From Pelagibius litoralis (GTDB lineage Bacteria > Pseudomonadota > Alphaproteobacteria > Kiloniellales > DSM-21159): 64,000 nt of DNA. Below, one piece after another: positions 43,373 to 52,852 of this stretch. The notes beneath the pieces are model-generated. The model made no database searches. It saw only the letters and a program-made list of their open reading frames with translations, and was not told where the DNA came from. The stretch spans positions 1 to 64,000 of the forward strand of contig JARFRB010000091.1 of NCBI GenBank assembly GCA_029287455.1, written 5' to 3'. Made by a program: the position numbers and the translations under genes. Position 1 is the first letter of the stretch; the number at the start of each line of letters is the position of its first letter.

Positions 43373-45238
43373 TCAAAATGCCTGCCCGATTGAGATATAG
43401 AACTGATAGTCGTCGTCTACATCGTCATCGCGCGGGTTTAAGGGTACTGCAAAATCGAAGCGCACGGGCCCGATGGCCGTGAAGTACCGCAATCCAAGGC
43501 CGGCACCCCACTGAAAATCCTCGCCGAGACTGGGATAAGCGTCATCGTAAACTTGGCCGCCGTCGAGGAAAGGCACGATTCCGAAGGACTCCAGAAAGCG
43601 CAAGCGGAGCTCCATGGAGATCTCCGCCACCGACCGCCCGCCAATAGGATCGTCGTCGGAATCCAGCGGACCGACCGAGCGGAACTCATACCCCCGAATC
43701 GACCCGCCACCGCCGGCATAGAAGCGCTTGTTGGCCGGAACGTCGTTTGTGGTGACCCCAACTAAAAATCCGTAGCGCCCGCGCACGGCGAACACCGCAG
43801 TGTCGTCCTTGAGGGGCGCGAAGTAGGTCGAGGCGGTGAATTCATTCTTCCAGAAGGTTGTGTTCTTGCCGACGGTGCTCCTCCAAGGCCGGCTGTCGGC
43901 CCCCATGAAAAGGCCCTTTGTGGGATTTAACTTATCGTCCCTGTTGTCGAACCTGGCTGCGCCCAGCACGCCAATCAGCCTGAAGTTATCATCGCCCTTA
44001 CCGTCATCGATTTCGGAAATCTCGAAAGCCGGACCCGCCGAAACCGTCAAATGTTCGGTGAGTTGGCGTTCCAGCCCAACGAAGTTCGTCCAGCTCTTTT
44101 CCTTGAAGGCATCACTATCCTCGTGGGCGAGCGCAGTGTTGCCCAAGAGGCTCTGATCGATCCGCAGGAAATTTGGTTTGCGCGCCCGGGCTGCGGCTTC
44201 CTGGCGTAGCTCGTTCGCCGTGCCTTGGATGCGCAGCCGCTCTCCTTCCCCCAACAGATTTCGATGCTCCCAGAAGACTTCGCCACCGAAGCCGACATCC
44301 CCGGACGTGAACGAGGCGCCGGCCCCGATCGAGCGGTGCTTCGATTCTTCCAGGCGCAGCGTCACCGGCAGCATACCGGTGGGACCTATGTCCTCCGCCG
44401 GTTCGATCAGAATGGAGCGAAACAAGTTTGCCCGCGCCAAACGGTTGCGGATCGCATCCAACTTACGCTGATCGAAGATTTCACCCCTTGGCCACTCGAC
44501 GATGCGCCGAATGTAGGGTTCCTCGACGCTTTCCAAACCTTCGATCGTCAAAGCGCCGAAGGTGGCGCGCGCGCCGGTATCGATTTCCAGGCGGCCCGAG
44601 AGTGTGTTGTCGCGGCGATCGGCGACATACTTCTTCTCGGCGATCTTGGCCTTGGGATATCCGGTTTCCGCCAATCGCCGCAAAACTTGGGTTTCAGCGC
44701 GCAGCAGGGGCTCCGTCGCAGCGGTCATCCCGATCCGAAGACCCAAGTCCTCGGCGGATTCAGGCACTTGGCCGGCAGGCGACGGCGGCTCATAAACCAA
44801 GGTGTAATCGGAGAGCGTGAATGCCGGCCCAGTCTCGATGCGCAGTTCCACCGTCGAGACAGGATCTCCTTTGATGATCTCGGACTCGATCTTCGCGCTG
44901 TAGTAGCCAAGGGCAATTAGGGCATCGGTCAAGCGTTTCTCGTCTTCGCGCACCCGCCGCCTCAGCGCCGCCTCCGTCAAGGGTGGGCGGTCGGTTTCGG
45001 ACTGCAACCGCGAAATCGCGTCGAGTTGAGCTCGCACCTCATCGCTAAGATTCCCGACAAACTCGATCTGGTAGCTCACGCCTGGAATCTCTCTCGGGTC
45101 GTCGGCCTGGGTGCCGAGCGCTGGAGCCTGTGGCGTGCCCTCCTCCGGCTCCCTCTGAGCCGCCGCCTGCCCCGCTCCAAGCATGCAAAGCAAACCGGCC
45201 AGCAGCAGGGTGGAAAGTTTTCGCGTTCGCTTGACCAT
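43373..45238 (-). CDS. tamA: autotransporter/outer-membrane assembly factor TamA
   Basis: This 621-residue Omp85-family barrel protein has a signal peptide (MVKRTRKLSTLLLAGLLCMLG...AAA) and three POTRA domains over about residues 60-290. A 16-stranded barrel follows, ending IGQAF with the C-terminal aromatic signal for BAM recognition. The Omp85 motif RGYEF (from GGGGSIRGYEFRSVGP) is intact. The ATG at 45238 starts the signal peptide, and an upstream ATG ten codons earlier would place residues before it. It heads the tamAB operon; the divergent pteridine cluster starts 182 bases away. Confidence 0.95.
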   Translation of the reverse strand: MVKRTRKLSTLLLAGLLCMLGAGQAAAQREPEEGTPQAPALGTQADDPREIPGVSYQIEFVGNLSDEVRAQLDAISRLQSETDRPPLTEAALRRRVREDEKRLTDALIALGYYSAKIESEIIKGDPVSTVELRIETGPAFTLSDYTLVYEPPSPAGQVPESAEDLGLRIGMTAATEPLLRAETQVLRRLAETGYPKAKIAEKKYVADRRDNTLSGRLEIDTGARATFGALTIEGLESVEEPYIRRIVEWPRGEIFDQRKLDAIRNRLARANLFRSILIEPAEDIGPTGMLPVTLRLEESKHRSIGAGASFTSGDVGFGGEVFWEHRNLLGEGERLRIQGTANELRQEAAARARKPNFLRIDQSLLGNTALAHEDSDAFKEKSWTNFVGLERQLTEHLTVSAGPAFEISEIDDGKGDDNFRLIGVLGAARFDNRDDKLNPTKGLFMGADSRPWRSTVGKNTTFWKNEFTASTYFAPLKDDTAVFAVRGRYGFLVGVTTNDVPANKRFYAGGGGSIRGYEFRSVGPLDSDDDPIGGRSVAEISMELRLRFLESFGIVPFLDGGQVYDDAYPSLGEDFQWGAGLGLRYFTAIGPVRFDFAVPLNPRDDDVDDDYQFYISIGQAF

Positions 45239-45420
45239 TAATGGATGATTGACCCCTGGGCCGAGCATAGTCAGCCCGAGCTTACCGCGAAATCCTACGC
45301 GGCGCGGATCGGATTCGTCACAGGAGACTGCTTGGTCCTGCGGTTGCCCGTCCGCCGCGGCGCAGCTTCACCTTTTGGCGCGGGTAAGCTAGCGTCTCCA
45401 CCCCTGCGCAAGAGTTGAAT

Positions 45421-46422
45421 ATGATGATATCGCCCTCCAAACCGGTCCGAGCTTTATGGGTAGAGGCGCCGCGGCGCGCGGCGCTCCGGCCGATGCGTCT
45501 GGAGGCGCCCAGCGAAGACGAGGTGCTGGTCGAAACCCTCTACAGCGGCATCAGCCGAGGCACGGAAAGCCTGGTTTTCAGCGCCGCCGTGCCGAAGAGC
45601 CAATACGAGGCCATGCGGGCGCCCTTTCAGGAAGGTGCGTTCCCCTATCCGGTGAAATATGGCTACGCCTCCGTTGGCAGAGTCCAGGAGGGCCCGGTGG
45701 AGCTGAAGGGGCGCTGCGTCTTCTGCCTCTATCCCCATCAATCCGCTTATGTTGTGCAAAGAGGGGCCGTCGTGCCCTTGCCGGAGGGCCTGCCGCCGGA
45801 GCGCGCCGTGCTCGCCGCCAATATGGAAACGGCCATCAACGGGCTTTGGGACGCAGGATCGCGGATAGGCGACCGCGTGGCCGTTGTTGGGGCCGGCACG
45901 GTCGGCTGCCTGATCGGCGCCCTTGCCCAGGCCCTGCCGGGCAGCGAGGTCACCTTGGTCGATATTGATCCGACGAAGGGCGAGGTCGCGGAGCGCCTCG
46001 GTCTCGGCTTTTGCAGCCCCGAGGCCGCGCCCAAGGACTGCGACCTGGTCTTCCACGCTAGCGGAAGCGGTGCCGGGCTGACCACGGCACTTGCCCTTGC
46101 CGGCTTCGAAGGAACGATTGTCGAGATGAGCTGGTTCGGCGATGCTCAGGTATCCTTACCGCTCGGCGAAGCGTTTCATACAAGGCGCCTGCGCTTGATT
46201 TCCTCCCAGGTCGGCGCGGTGGCAACGTCCAGGCGCGCGCGCTGGACCCACCGGCAGCGCTTGGAATTGGGGTTGCGCCTGCTGCGGGACGCGCGGTTCG
46301 ATGCGCTCGTGACCGGCGAAAGTGCATTCGAGGATCTGCCCCGCGTGTTCGAAACGATCGCCGAGGATGGCCGGGGCGTTCTGTGCCACAGGGTCCGCTA
46401 CGGGACCGATGAGGGAGGTTAA
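45421..46422 (+). CDS. MDR-family dehydrogenase without catalytic-zinc cysteine
   Basis: This protein of about 333 residues is a medium-chain dehydrogenase/reductase. The N-terminal GroES-like part reads [16 protein letters not shown], where classical enzymes have the zinc Cys and GxxHxD; no zinc Cys is seen here. The Rossmann motif is [14 protein letters not shown]. BchC-like and similar zinc-free reductases share this pattern. It is the first gene of a tight operon with the PTPS-like, glycosyltransferase and methyltransferase genes, so it probably oxidises or reduces an intermediate of that pathway with NAD(P)H. A TTG and two ATG starts lie together; 45421 is taken. Confidence 0.85.
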   Translation: MMISPSKPVRALWVEAPRRAALRPMRLEAPSEDEVLVETLYSGISRGTESLVFSAAVPKSQYEAMRAPFQEGAFPYPVKYGYASVGRVQEGPVELKGRCVFCLYPHQSAYVVQRGAVVPLPEGLPPERAVLAANMETAINGLWDAGSRIGDRVAVVGAGTVGCLIGALAQALPGSEVTLVDIDPTKGEVAERLGLGFCSPEAAPKDCDLVFHASGSGAGLTTALALAGFEGTIVEMSWFGDAQVSLPLGEAFHTRRLRLISSQVGAVATSRRARWTHRQRLELGLRLLRDARFDALVTGESAFEDLPRVFETIAEDGRGVLCHRVRYGTDEGG

Positions 46423-46425
46423 GTC

Positions 46426-46851
46426 ATGTACAGCCTTTGTGTGCGCGACCACATCATGGTCGCCCACAGTTTTCGCGGAGCCATCTTTGGCCCTGCCCAG
46501 GCGCTTCACGGCGCGACCTTCGTGGTGGACGCCGAAGTCCGCCGACCCCGCCTCGATAGCGACGGTCTGGTGGTCGATATCGGGCTGCTTTCCGCCAAGC
46601 TAAAGGCGATTCTATCCGACCTTAACTACCGGAATCTCGACGATGAGCCGGCTTTCAGCGGCCAGAACACAACGACGGAGTTCCTGGCCAAGGCGATTTT
46701 CGACCGCTTGGGCGAAGCGATTGCGCAAGGGGAGCTTGGGGTCAACGCCACGGGCCTGACCTCCCTGAAGGTGACGCTGCGCGAATCCCACCTCGCCTCG
46801 GCAAGCTATGAAGGGGAGTTGCGCTCCGCTGTAGAAGGGACCGCTCCTTGA
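46426..46851 (+). CDS. divergent 6-pyruvoyl-tetrahydropterin synthase-like protein
   Basis: This 141-residue protein keeps the PTPS/QueD fold: [55 protein letters not shown] and [13 protein letters not shown]. The zinc site keeps H14 and H28, but the third ligand (HGH) is Ala30, the catalytic Cys position is Ala24, and the Asp-His pair of the LDHR motif is N67-Y68. Canonical QueD or PTPS chemistry is therefore unlikely without different residues. It lies three bases after the dehydrogenase and its stop overlaps the glycosyltransferase start. It is more likely a related lyase or binding protein in a new pterin-type pathway. Confidence 0.82.
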   Translation: MYSLCVRDHIMVAHSFRGAIFGPAQALHGATFVVDAEVRRPRLDSDGLVVDIGLLSAKLKAILSDLNYRNLDDEPAFSGQNTTTEFLAKAIFDRLGEAIAQGELGVNATGLTSLKVTLRESHLASASYEGELRSAVEGTAP

Positions 46852-47927
46852 GGGCAAGCCTTACGCCGGACAAGGTCGTCTTCGTTATACCGGGGGATCC
46901 GGAGAGCCGGACGGGCGGTTATATTTACGATCGTCGCATCATGAGCGGCCTCGAAGAGTTAGGCTGGCGCGTCGAGCTCTGTAATCTGGGCGAGGGCTTT
47001 CCCTTCCCTAGCACCAGCGTGCGGGCGACGTCGGCCAAGCAGCTTTCGGCGCTCCCGGACTCATCCCTGGTGGTTGTCGACGGCCTCGCAGGGGGTGTCC
47101 TGCCAGATGAGATGGGGGCGCTCACCAAGCGCTGCCGGCTGGTGGCGCTGGTGCATCATCCGCTTGCCCTGGAGACCGGTTTGCGCCCGGAGGACCAGGC
47201 CCGGCTCCTGCGTAGCGAAGCCGAGGGCCTTGCCCACGCGCACAGGGTCATCGTTCCAGGCCCGGCGACGGCACGCAGCCTGACACAAGACTATGGCCTC
47301 GAGCCCGGCCGAATCGGTGTGGTGAGGCCAGGTACCGATCCGATCCCAAGGCCTCAGGTGCGTCCGGCGAGGCAAACAGCGGGCGTCGCCCTCTTGATCG
47401 TGGCTACCGTGACGCCACGCAAAGGCCATGATCTACTCATCGAAGCCTTGCGACGGCTTGCCGGTCTGCCATGGACTTTGACCTGTGTTGGAAGCATGCA
47501 CCGCGATCCCGCTTATGCGCGGAAAGTGCTCGGCGCCATTGAGGATGGCGGCTTCACCGAGCGTGTTCACATGGTTGGCGAGGTGGCACCCGACCAATTG
47601 GCCCGCTACTACCAGGCCGCCGATGCCTTCGTCCTGCCGTCGTACTTGGAAGGCTACGGCATGGTTCTCGCGGATGCCCTGGCGCAAGGCTTGCCTATCA
47701 TCTCCACCAGTGGCGGCGCGATACCGGATACGGTGCCCGACGGCGCGGGCATCCTGGTGCCGCCAGGGGATTTGGAGGCTTTAGCGCAAGCCTTGGAGAA
47801 GATCATCCGCGATCCGACGCTGCGAAAACGGCTTGGCGTAGCCGCGGCGCGGGCGGCAAGCGCACTCCCGACCTGGCCCGAGTCTTCTGCCAGTTTCGCA
47901 AGGGAGCTAAGGAAAGCCGGCTCATGA
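46848..47927 (+). CDS. GT4-family glycosyltransferase
   Basis: This protein of about 359 residues is a GT-B glycosyltransferase. The N-terminal part has [17 protein letters not shown], and the C-terminal nucleotide-sugar domain has [58 protein letters not shown] with the EX7E motif, and [16 protein letters not shown]. It starts in a TTGA overlap with the PTPS-like gene and ends in an ATGA overlap with the methyltransferase gene. The operon suggests that it glycosylates a pathway product, not polysaccharide; the sugar donor is unknown. Confidence 0.9.
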   Translation: MRASLTPDKVVFVIPGDPESRTGGYIYDRRIMSGLEELGWRVELCNLGEGFPFPSTSVRATSAKQLSALPDSSLVVVDGLAGGVLPDEMGALTKRCRLVALVHHPLALETGLRPEDQARLLRSEAEGLAHAHRVIVPGPATARSLTQDYGLEPGRIGVVRPGTDPIPRPQVRPARQTAGVALLIVATVTPRKGHDLLIEALRRLAGLPWTLTCVGSMHRDPAYARKVLGAIEDGGFTERVHMVGEVAPDQLARYYQAADAFVLPSYLEGYGMVLADALAQGLPIISTSGGAIPDTVPDGAGILVPPGDLEALAQALEKIIRDPTLRKRLGVAAARAASALPTWPESSASFARELRKAGS

Positions 47928-48784
47928 GCGGGTTTACTGAAACTTGGCTCTCTCAACGTGAACCTTACGACCACGCTGCGCGCTCGCAAGACTTGCTCGT
48001 AGCGCTTCAGCACTGGCGGCAAGGAAGAGATGCGCTATCCGTCGTCGACCTGGGGTCTGGGACGGGCTCGAACCTGCGGGCTCTGGCGCCCGTGCTTGGC
48101 GGCCGGCAAAGCTGGACCTTGATCGATTACGACCCTTCACTTGCGGCGGCGGCCTTGGTGAAACTGCGCGGATGGGCAACCGATCAAGGCTTCAAACATA
48201 ACGAGAGCGCTTCCGGATTAAGCATCGAGGGACCCGGATTCTTCGCGGCAGTGACGTGCCGGCGGGCAGATTTGCGTCAGCTGGACGCCTTGCCCCTGGC
48301 GCCGGCGGATTTGGTCACCGGTTCGGCGCTCCTCGACCTTGTCTCGCGGGAGTGGCTTGAGCGCCTGGCCTCGGCCTGTCGCGGCAAGGCTCTTTGCTTC
48401 GCCTTGACCTTCGATGGAGACCTGGACTTCGATCCGGAAGATCCGGGTGACTCGCACTTGCGCAATGCATTCTTGAGGCACCAGGCCGGCGATAAGGGCT
48501 TTGGCCCGGCGATGGGGGCCCAAGCGCCTGGGATCGCAAGCGCAGTTCTGCGGGAACAAGGCCACCAGGTGAGCGGAGCGGCAAGCCCCTGGCGCTTGGG
48601 GCCGCGGGATCAGGCACTGCAATCGGCCCTCTTCGAAGGATACATCCAGGCCGCCAAGGAGATCGCCCCCGAGCAAGGGTCCGAGATCGATGCCTGGTTT
48701 GCGAGGAGGTCCGATCTGCTCAAGCAGGGTGCTCTCCACGTTGTGGGTCACCGGGACCTTCTGGCTCTACCCGTCGCCCCTTAA
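47924..48784 (+). CDS. class I SAM-dependent methyltransferase
   Basis: This 286-residue methyltransferase has motif I VVDLGSGTGSN (residues 40-50), an acidic ribose-binding strand TLIDYDPSL, and LVTGSALLDLVSREWLERL as motif IV/V. It starts in an ATGA overlap with the glycosyltransferase and is convergent with the RibD-type gene, overlapping it by 18 bases. It presumably methylates the glycosylated product or an intermediate. The target atom cannot be predicted. Confidence 0.88.
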   Translation: MSGFTETWLSQREPYDHAARSQDLLVALQHWRQGRDALSVVDLGSGTGSNLRALAPVLGGRQSWTLIDYDPSLAAAALVKLRGWATDQGFKHNESASGLSIEGPGFFAAVTCRRADLRQLDALPLAPADLVTGSALLDLVSREWLERLASACRGKALCFALTFDGDLDFDPEDPGDSHLRNAFLRHQAGDKGFGPAMGAQAPGIASAVLREQGHQVSGAASPWRLGPRDQALQSALFEGYIQAAKEIAPEQGSEIDAWFARRSDLLKQGALHVVGHRDLLALPVAP

Positions 48785-49456
48785 ATCCAAATCGAACAGC
48801 ACATCGTTCCCCATCGAGAACACGCGGCTCCTCGGGCGCAGCGCTTCCTTGAGCGTCTCGATTTCAGGCAAGGTGATTCCCGGGCGCCCGGATCCGATGA
48901 TCAGCGGCGCCACGCAAATCTGAAGGCGGTCCAAAGCCCGGGCCCTCAGAAACCCGGAAACCGTCGCGCCGCCCCCCTCGATGAGGACGCGGTGCAGGCT
49001 GCGGCGATTCAACTCTGCAAGTACGCTGTCCAGACAAAGCCCGCTGCCCTCCGCGGGGGCCGCGACCACTTCCGCCAAGCCGTGCCCGCCGGATGCCTCT
49101 CGCGAGAAGAGCAGGGTCGGCGCGTCCGCCTCAGTAAAGACGTGACGCTCCACAGGCAAGCGCCGGCCGGGATCGAGAACGACACGAACCGGGTTGGCGC
49201 CCTCAACTCTCCGCACCGTGAGGCGGGGATCGTCTAGCGCCACGGTGGCCGCCCCCACGACCACCGCATCCGCCAGGGCGCGTAAACGGTGCAGATGTGT
49301 CAGGTTGTCGGGACCGTTGATGTAATGTGAGGCGCCTGAGCGGGTTGCGATCCGGCCATCGAGGCTCTGCCCGAGATGCGCAAGCACCCAGGCATCCTTC
49401 ACGCAGGGCGCGTAAAGCTCTTCCTGGCCGCTAAACTCAGCGGGGCTATCTATCAT
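48767..49456 (-). CDS. RibD C-terminal reductase-like protein (deaminase domain absent)
   Basis: This 229-residue protein is a stand-alone RibD_C/DHFR-fold reductase. It opens AHLGQSLDGRIATRSGASHYINGPDNLTHLHRLRALADAVVVGAATVALDDPRLTVR, the canonical NADPH and substrate motif, and has IEGGGATVSGFL. The zinc deaminase domain of bifunctional RibD is absent. Yeast Rib7-like enzymes with this layout reduce the ribosylamino-pyrimidinone made by GTP cyclohydrolase II. It is convergent with the methyltransferase, so it is not in the same transcript, but it belongs to the same locus. Start 49456 is an ATG; a TTG six codons upstream is possible. Confidence 0.87.
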   Translation of the reverse strand: MIDSPAEFSGQEELYAPCVKDAWVLAHLGQSLDGRIATRSGASHYINGPDNLTHLHRLRALADAVVVGAATVALDDPRLTVRRVEGANPVRVVLDPGRRLPVERHVFTEADAPTLLFSREASGGHGLAEVVAAPAEGSGLCLDSVLAELNRRSLHRVLIEGGGATVSGFLRARALDRLQICVAPLIIGSGRPGITLPEIETLKEALRPRSRVFSMGNDVLFDLDLRGDG

Positions 49457-49480
49457 ACGTCCATCCCGCCGCAACCGCGT

Positions 49481-50440
49481 TCACTTGGCGGTGAGAGAGG
49501 CAGGCGGAGCAACCTCGATCAATTCGTCGAGCACCGATCCAGCCTCGTACCCTAGAAGATCGACTTCCATCCGCCCGGGGTTTCCGAACGCCCAAGCGCC
49601 CACGTGCCGCTGCATTTTGATGTAACCGACGTATTTGATGATTTCTTCTTTCCCAGAGGTGTTCTCCGCAAAGAGCACTTGTCCAGCCGCGAATTTTTCC
49701 GGCATTACACGCTGCAGGTAATTGAGAACGACATTGATCTTTCTCACATCAGTTCGTCCATGAGCAACCACGTACATGTCCGCCCAATCTTTCTCCTCCA
49801 TTGCGGCGCGAGCGTCGGAAACCGCGGCATGGAGCGTTGTTAGCTCGGCGTGTGCAGCCCTACGCATATTCTTAGCCCACATCGGCCGCATGTCGTTGAT
49901 TGCTTGGGCAACCGCCTCTGGCGAAAGCCTACCTTGGTTCAATGCATCCTCAACAAAGGCGCGCGCTTTCTCCAGCATTGTGCGCTGGTCCGCCAAGGAC
50001 TCCTTCTCGAGGCCGAGACCGTCGATCGAGGCGAGAAAGGTGTCGATTTCCGATTTGATCTTCGCGAAATCAGCCATCCAGCGTTTTTGCCCAGCATCGC
50101 CTTCCGGCCAGGGTGTGACCGCGCCAATGATGCCAAGAAGGACGTGCGACACCGATTTGAGCGCATTGTAGTGCGGTGCGTTCCTTGGATAGGAGACCTC
50201 GCCATCCTTGGAAACCACGGTGACGTCGCGCGCGATAATCATAATGGGCCGCGTGTTAGCCGTAAGCTCTTTCTGGCTGCGGTGGAAGATCGAGAGCATT
50301 GCATGATCGAAGGTCTGGGCTGCGTTTTCCGCACTGGCCTCTTCGTTTGCGGCTTGCGGCGAGGTGCTTAGTATCAGCACACCCAAAATGGCGATGGCAT
50401 TGGCGCAGCTTTTCATCAGTGTTTTCGTCATGTCGCCCAT
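49481..50440 (-). CDS. hypothetical exported protein
   Basis: This 319-residue protein has an N-terminal signal sequence (about residues 9-30, cleavage near PQA|ANE). The mature part is helical, with KSVSHVLLGIIGAVTPWPEG and several charged segments including VLFAENTSGKEEIIKYVGYIKMQRHVGAWAFGNPGRMEVDLLGYEA. No family is recognised. GGAG lies six bases before the first ATG, and an ATG three codons on is possible. The next gene on the same strand (CIA30) ends 166 bases upstream, so it is probably a separate unit. It lies 24 bases from the RibD-like gene start. Confidence 0.72.
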   Translation of the reverse strand: MGDMTKTLMKSCANAIAILGVLILSTSPQAANEEASAENAAQTFDHAMLSIFHRSQKELTANTRPIMIIARDVTVVSKDGEVSYPRNAPHYNALKSVSHVLLGIIGAVTPWPEGDAGQKRWMADFAKIKSEIDTFLASIDGLGLEKESLADQRTMLEKARAFVEDALNQGRLSPEAVAQAINDMRPMWAKNMRRAAHAELTTLHAAVSDARAAMEEKDWADMYVVAHGRTDVRKINVVLNYLQRVMPEKFAAGQVLFAENTSGKEEIIKYVGYIKMQRHVGAWAFGNPGRMEVDLLGYEAGSVLDELIEVAPPASLTAK

Positions 50441-50606
50441 CCCCTACTCCACGTTCACAGAATGAGATTTTGCCGTTGTTCAGTCTGACCAGAAATTCAG
50501 CCTTTGACCACGCCGCGCAATCGCTCAACGCTTCCCGGCTACACAAGCCCGCTCAGCGTCCATTAGAGCGAGTTGCCTGACTTCGCCTGTCGACCTTCAT
50601 TCAAAC

Positions 50607-51164
50607 TCAAAAATAGGCGATCTCACGCAGGTCTACCTCGGCTTCATGGTCCCGGCCAAAGGCAACAATCCCAATTGATTTCAAACTTTCGGGCTTTGGC
50701 ACGCTTCGGAGTAACCAGCCGGAAGGGACAAAGTCCGTGAACGGCAAGAACACTTCGGACCATGCTTCCGTCACCTCGAAGCCGGCTTGGTAGTATTGCC
50801 ATGGCAACACAGTCCCCTCAGTACGCAAATGCACGAAGTAGCGCTGATTGTTGCCCCGGACGATGAGACGCAATCCGGCAGCGTTCTCGGGCGGCGGTGA
50901 TGACAATTCGATACGGATTTGGACGAAGCCGCCATTGTTCTCGGTGCTCACGCGACCCGTCATATGTGCGTGAGTCTCTCCGTCTTCTTGAATGAATTCG
51001 ACTTGGCCAGTGGAAACGCCACCCATCACGGTGTCGGTGATCACCCTCCACCGCGCCTCCGGCTGATTCTTGAAATCCTCGATCAACATGTTCTCCGCTA
51101 TCGCATTCGAAGGGAGCCAGAGCGTCAGAACTGCCAGTAGGTAAAGGGTAGTCGTCAAGCGCAT
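50607..51164 (-). CDS. CIA30-domain exported protein
   Basis: This 185-residue protein has a signal peptide (residues 1-23) and a CIA30/NDUFAF1-like carbohydrate-binding-fold domain. Family motifs are RWRVITDTVMGGVSTGQVEF, GGFVQIRIEL, GLRLIVRGNNQRYFVHLRTEG and WSEVFLPFTDFVPS. Mitochondrial CIA30 assists complex I assembly, while the bacterial exported versions have no settled role. It stands between a hypothetical gene and a divergent AEC transporter 230 bases away. Confidence 0.87.
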   Translation of the reverse strand: MRLTTTLYLLAVLTLWLPSNAIAENMLIEDFKNQPEARWRVITDTVMGGVSTGQVEFIQEDGETHAHMTGRVSTENNGGFVQIRIELSSPPPENAAGLRLIVRGNNQRYFVHLRTEGTVLPWQYYQAGFEVTEAWSEVFLPFTDFVPSGWLLRSVPKPESLKSIGIVAFGRDHEAEVDLREIAYF

Positions 51165-51394
51165 ATCGTGTTCCTGCTGGGATGAAAAAGCACCGGGTCA
51201 GACCATCGAGAACGGCGAAAACCGGCAGAGCCCTGAAAGATTTCCTGGCCTGAACGCCTGAAGTCCAGCCAACTCCGAACAGCCGGTGAGAGGCCCGCAT
51301 TGGACGGACAGGCCAGGCTTCATGTTATCGTACAGTGGTTCCATCGCTTGCCGCACCTCGCCGCGGCAACAAAGCTGAAGGGGACCTTGGCACG

Positions 51395-52342
51395 GTGCAA
51401 TTCGAGAGCTTGCTAGAATCCTTTCTTATTCTGGTGGCCCTCGGCGGCAGCGCCGTATGGCTTCGGGAACGCTCCGCGATCGTAGCCGGCGAAGAGGGCG
51501 TTTTCGCCCGCCTCGTCACGGATTTCACCCTCCCTGCCCTCATATTCGCAAGCCTGAGCCGCGAGCCGTTCGACCCGCGCAAGCTTGAGCTTGCCTTAAC
51601 GCTCTTCATTGCTATCGCCGTGGTCATGATCGTGGCTTGGGTCGTTGGTCGCTGGATGCGCCTGGAAAGGCCGGTCCTCGGCTCGCTTATCTTGGTTTCC
51701 GGGGTCGGCAGCACCTCGACGCTTGGCTATTCCCTGATCCATAGCATCTATGGCGACAATCCCGAGGTCATGAGCCAGGTCGTCATCATGGGTGAATTCG
51801 GGGTCATTCTGCCCCTATTCACGATTGGTGTCGCTATTGCCATGTACTTTGGCGAGGATGCCGCGGACAGACCCGGATTCCGCGCCTCGGTAACTGCCTT
51901 CTTCCGCTCTCCCATCTTTCTGGCTCTCGTGGCCGGCCTCTTGGCCTCTTATATTGGATTGCCTCAGGACAATTGGGCGGTTGGGCTGCTTAACGCCTTC
52001 CTTCAAGTGGCGAGCGATTCCCTAACTCTCCTTGTCGCTTTCACAATTGGGCTGATGCTGCGGCCCATAGCCTCCAAACAGCTCATGAGCCTGATCGTTC
52101 TGGTAGCGCTTCTGAAGCTTGTGCTGGAACCCCTTGTGGCCGGCAGCCTAGCGCTCGCGCTCTCGGTTCCGGAATCGCAGAGAGATATCCTGCTGATCGA
52201 GGCGGCCATGCCCTCCGGCGCTTTGGCCGCCGTTATCGCCGCGAGATACGGCTGCGACGGCGCCGTTGCTTCGGCCCTGCTGATCGCGACCGTCGGCCTC
52301 AGCCTGCTGATGATTCCGTTACTCGGATACTTCATTCTCTAG
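51395..52342 (+). CDS. AEC-family transporter (auxin-efflux-carrier type)
   Basis: This protein of about 315 residues has ten helices and the AEC/PIN-like inverted repeat (VTDFTLPALIFASLS near the N-terminus and DILLIEAAMPSGALAAVIAARYG near the C-terminus). It exports or imports organic acids in known relatives. The start is uncertain: GTG at 51395 has AAGGGGA about ten bases upstream and opens directly before the first helix, while GTG at 51335 would add 20 residues. It stands alone, divergent from the CIA30 gene. Confidence 0.85.
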   Translation: MQFESLLESFLILVALGGSAVWLRERSAIVAGEEGVFARLVTDFTLPALIFASLSREPFDPRKLELALTLFIAIAVVMIVAWVVGRWMRLERPVLGSLILVSGVGSTSTLGYSLIHSIYGDNPEVMSQVVIMGEFGVILPLFTIGVAIAMYFGEDAADRPGFRASVTAFFRSPIFLALVAGLLASYIGLPQDNWAVGLLNAFLQVASDSLTLLVAFTIGLMLRPIASKQLMSLIVLVALLKLVLEPLVAGSLALALSVPESQRDILLIEAAMPSGALAAVIAARYGCDGAVASALLIATVGLSLLMIPLLGYFIL

Positions 52343-52535
52343 GGTGTCCATGGCCAAGCCCGGCCTGGATGAAGAGTAAAGCCGCGGAGCCAACCAAGAG
52401 CGGAACCGAACCCACGATATCGCGGCCATGACTTCCGCCATGACGCTCGCAACGGCATTCCAGGATGGGGGCAGCGTTCCTTTAAGCTGAATCTGAATGC
52501 TGGTGTGTTGGAATTATCTTCGAAGCTTATATCTC

Positions 52536-52748
52536 TTATCCCACAGGAGACGCTACACGATCCCCCGGTTTCAAGCCGGAAGCCAAATAGTGCGCGGCCA
52601 GCGTGCTCGTGGCGCGATCCAGTTCCTCCCACGTCCACTGCTTGTCCATCGAGAGTAACGCGGGTGAACTTGCTTGTTGCTTAAGCCCTGCTTTCAATAT
52701 GTCGAACAAACGAACGGGCTCATTCAGGGCTGCACCGATATATGGCAT
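52536..52748 (-). pseudogene. truncated AMP-dependent acyl-CoA synthetase
   Basis: A 70-codon reading frame matches only the N-terminus of class I adenylate-forming enzymes: LFDILKAGLKQQASSPALL and WTWEELDRATSTLAAHYLASGLKPGDRVA. A normal enzyme continues for 450 more residues with YTSGTTG-type motifs; here the frame stops three codons later and no reading frame of the next 190 bases restores it. It is a 5' remnant after deletion. The upstream 104 bases to the amidohydrolase gene and the downstream 193 bases to 52343 hold nothing else I can identify. Confidence 0.7.
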
Positions 52749-52852
52749 TACGTTTCCACCCTCTGCGAAAGGTGCCGTCTAGCGACTTCGGCACACTTCA
52801 TTTGATAGGCGCGATTCGGCCCCGGGCATCCGCTTCCTGACCAAAGCTATGG

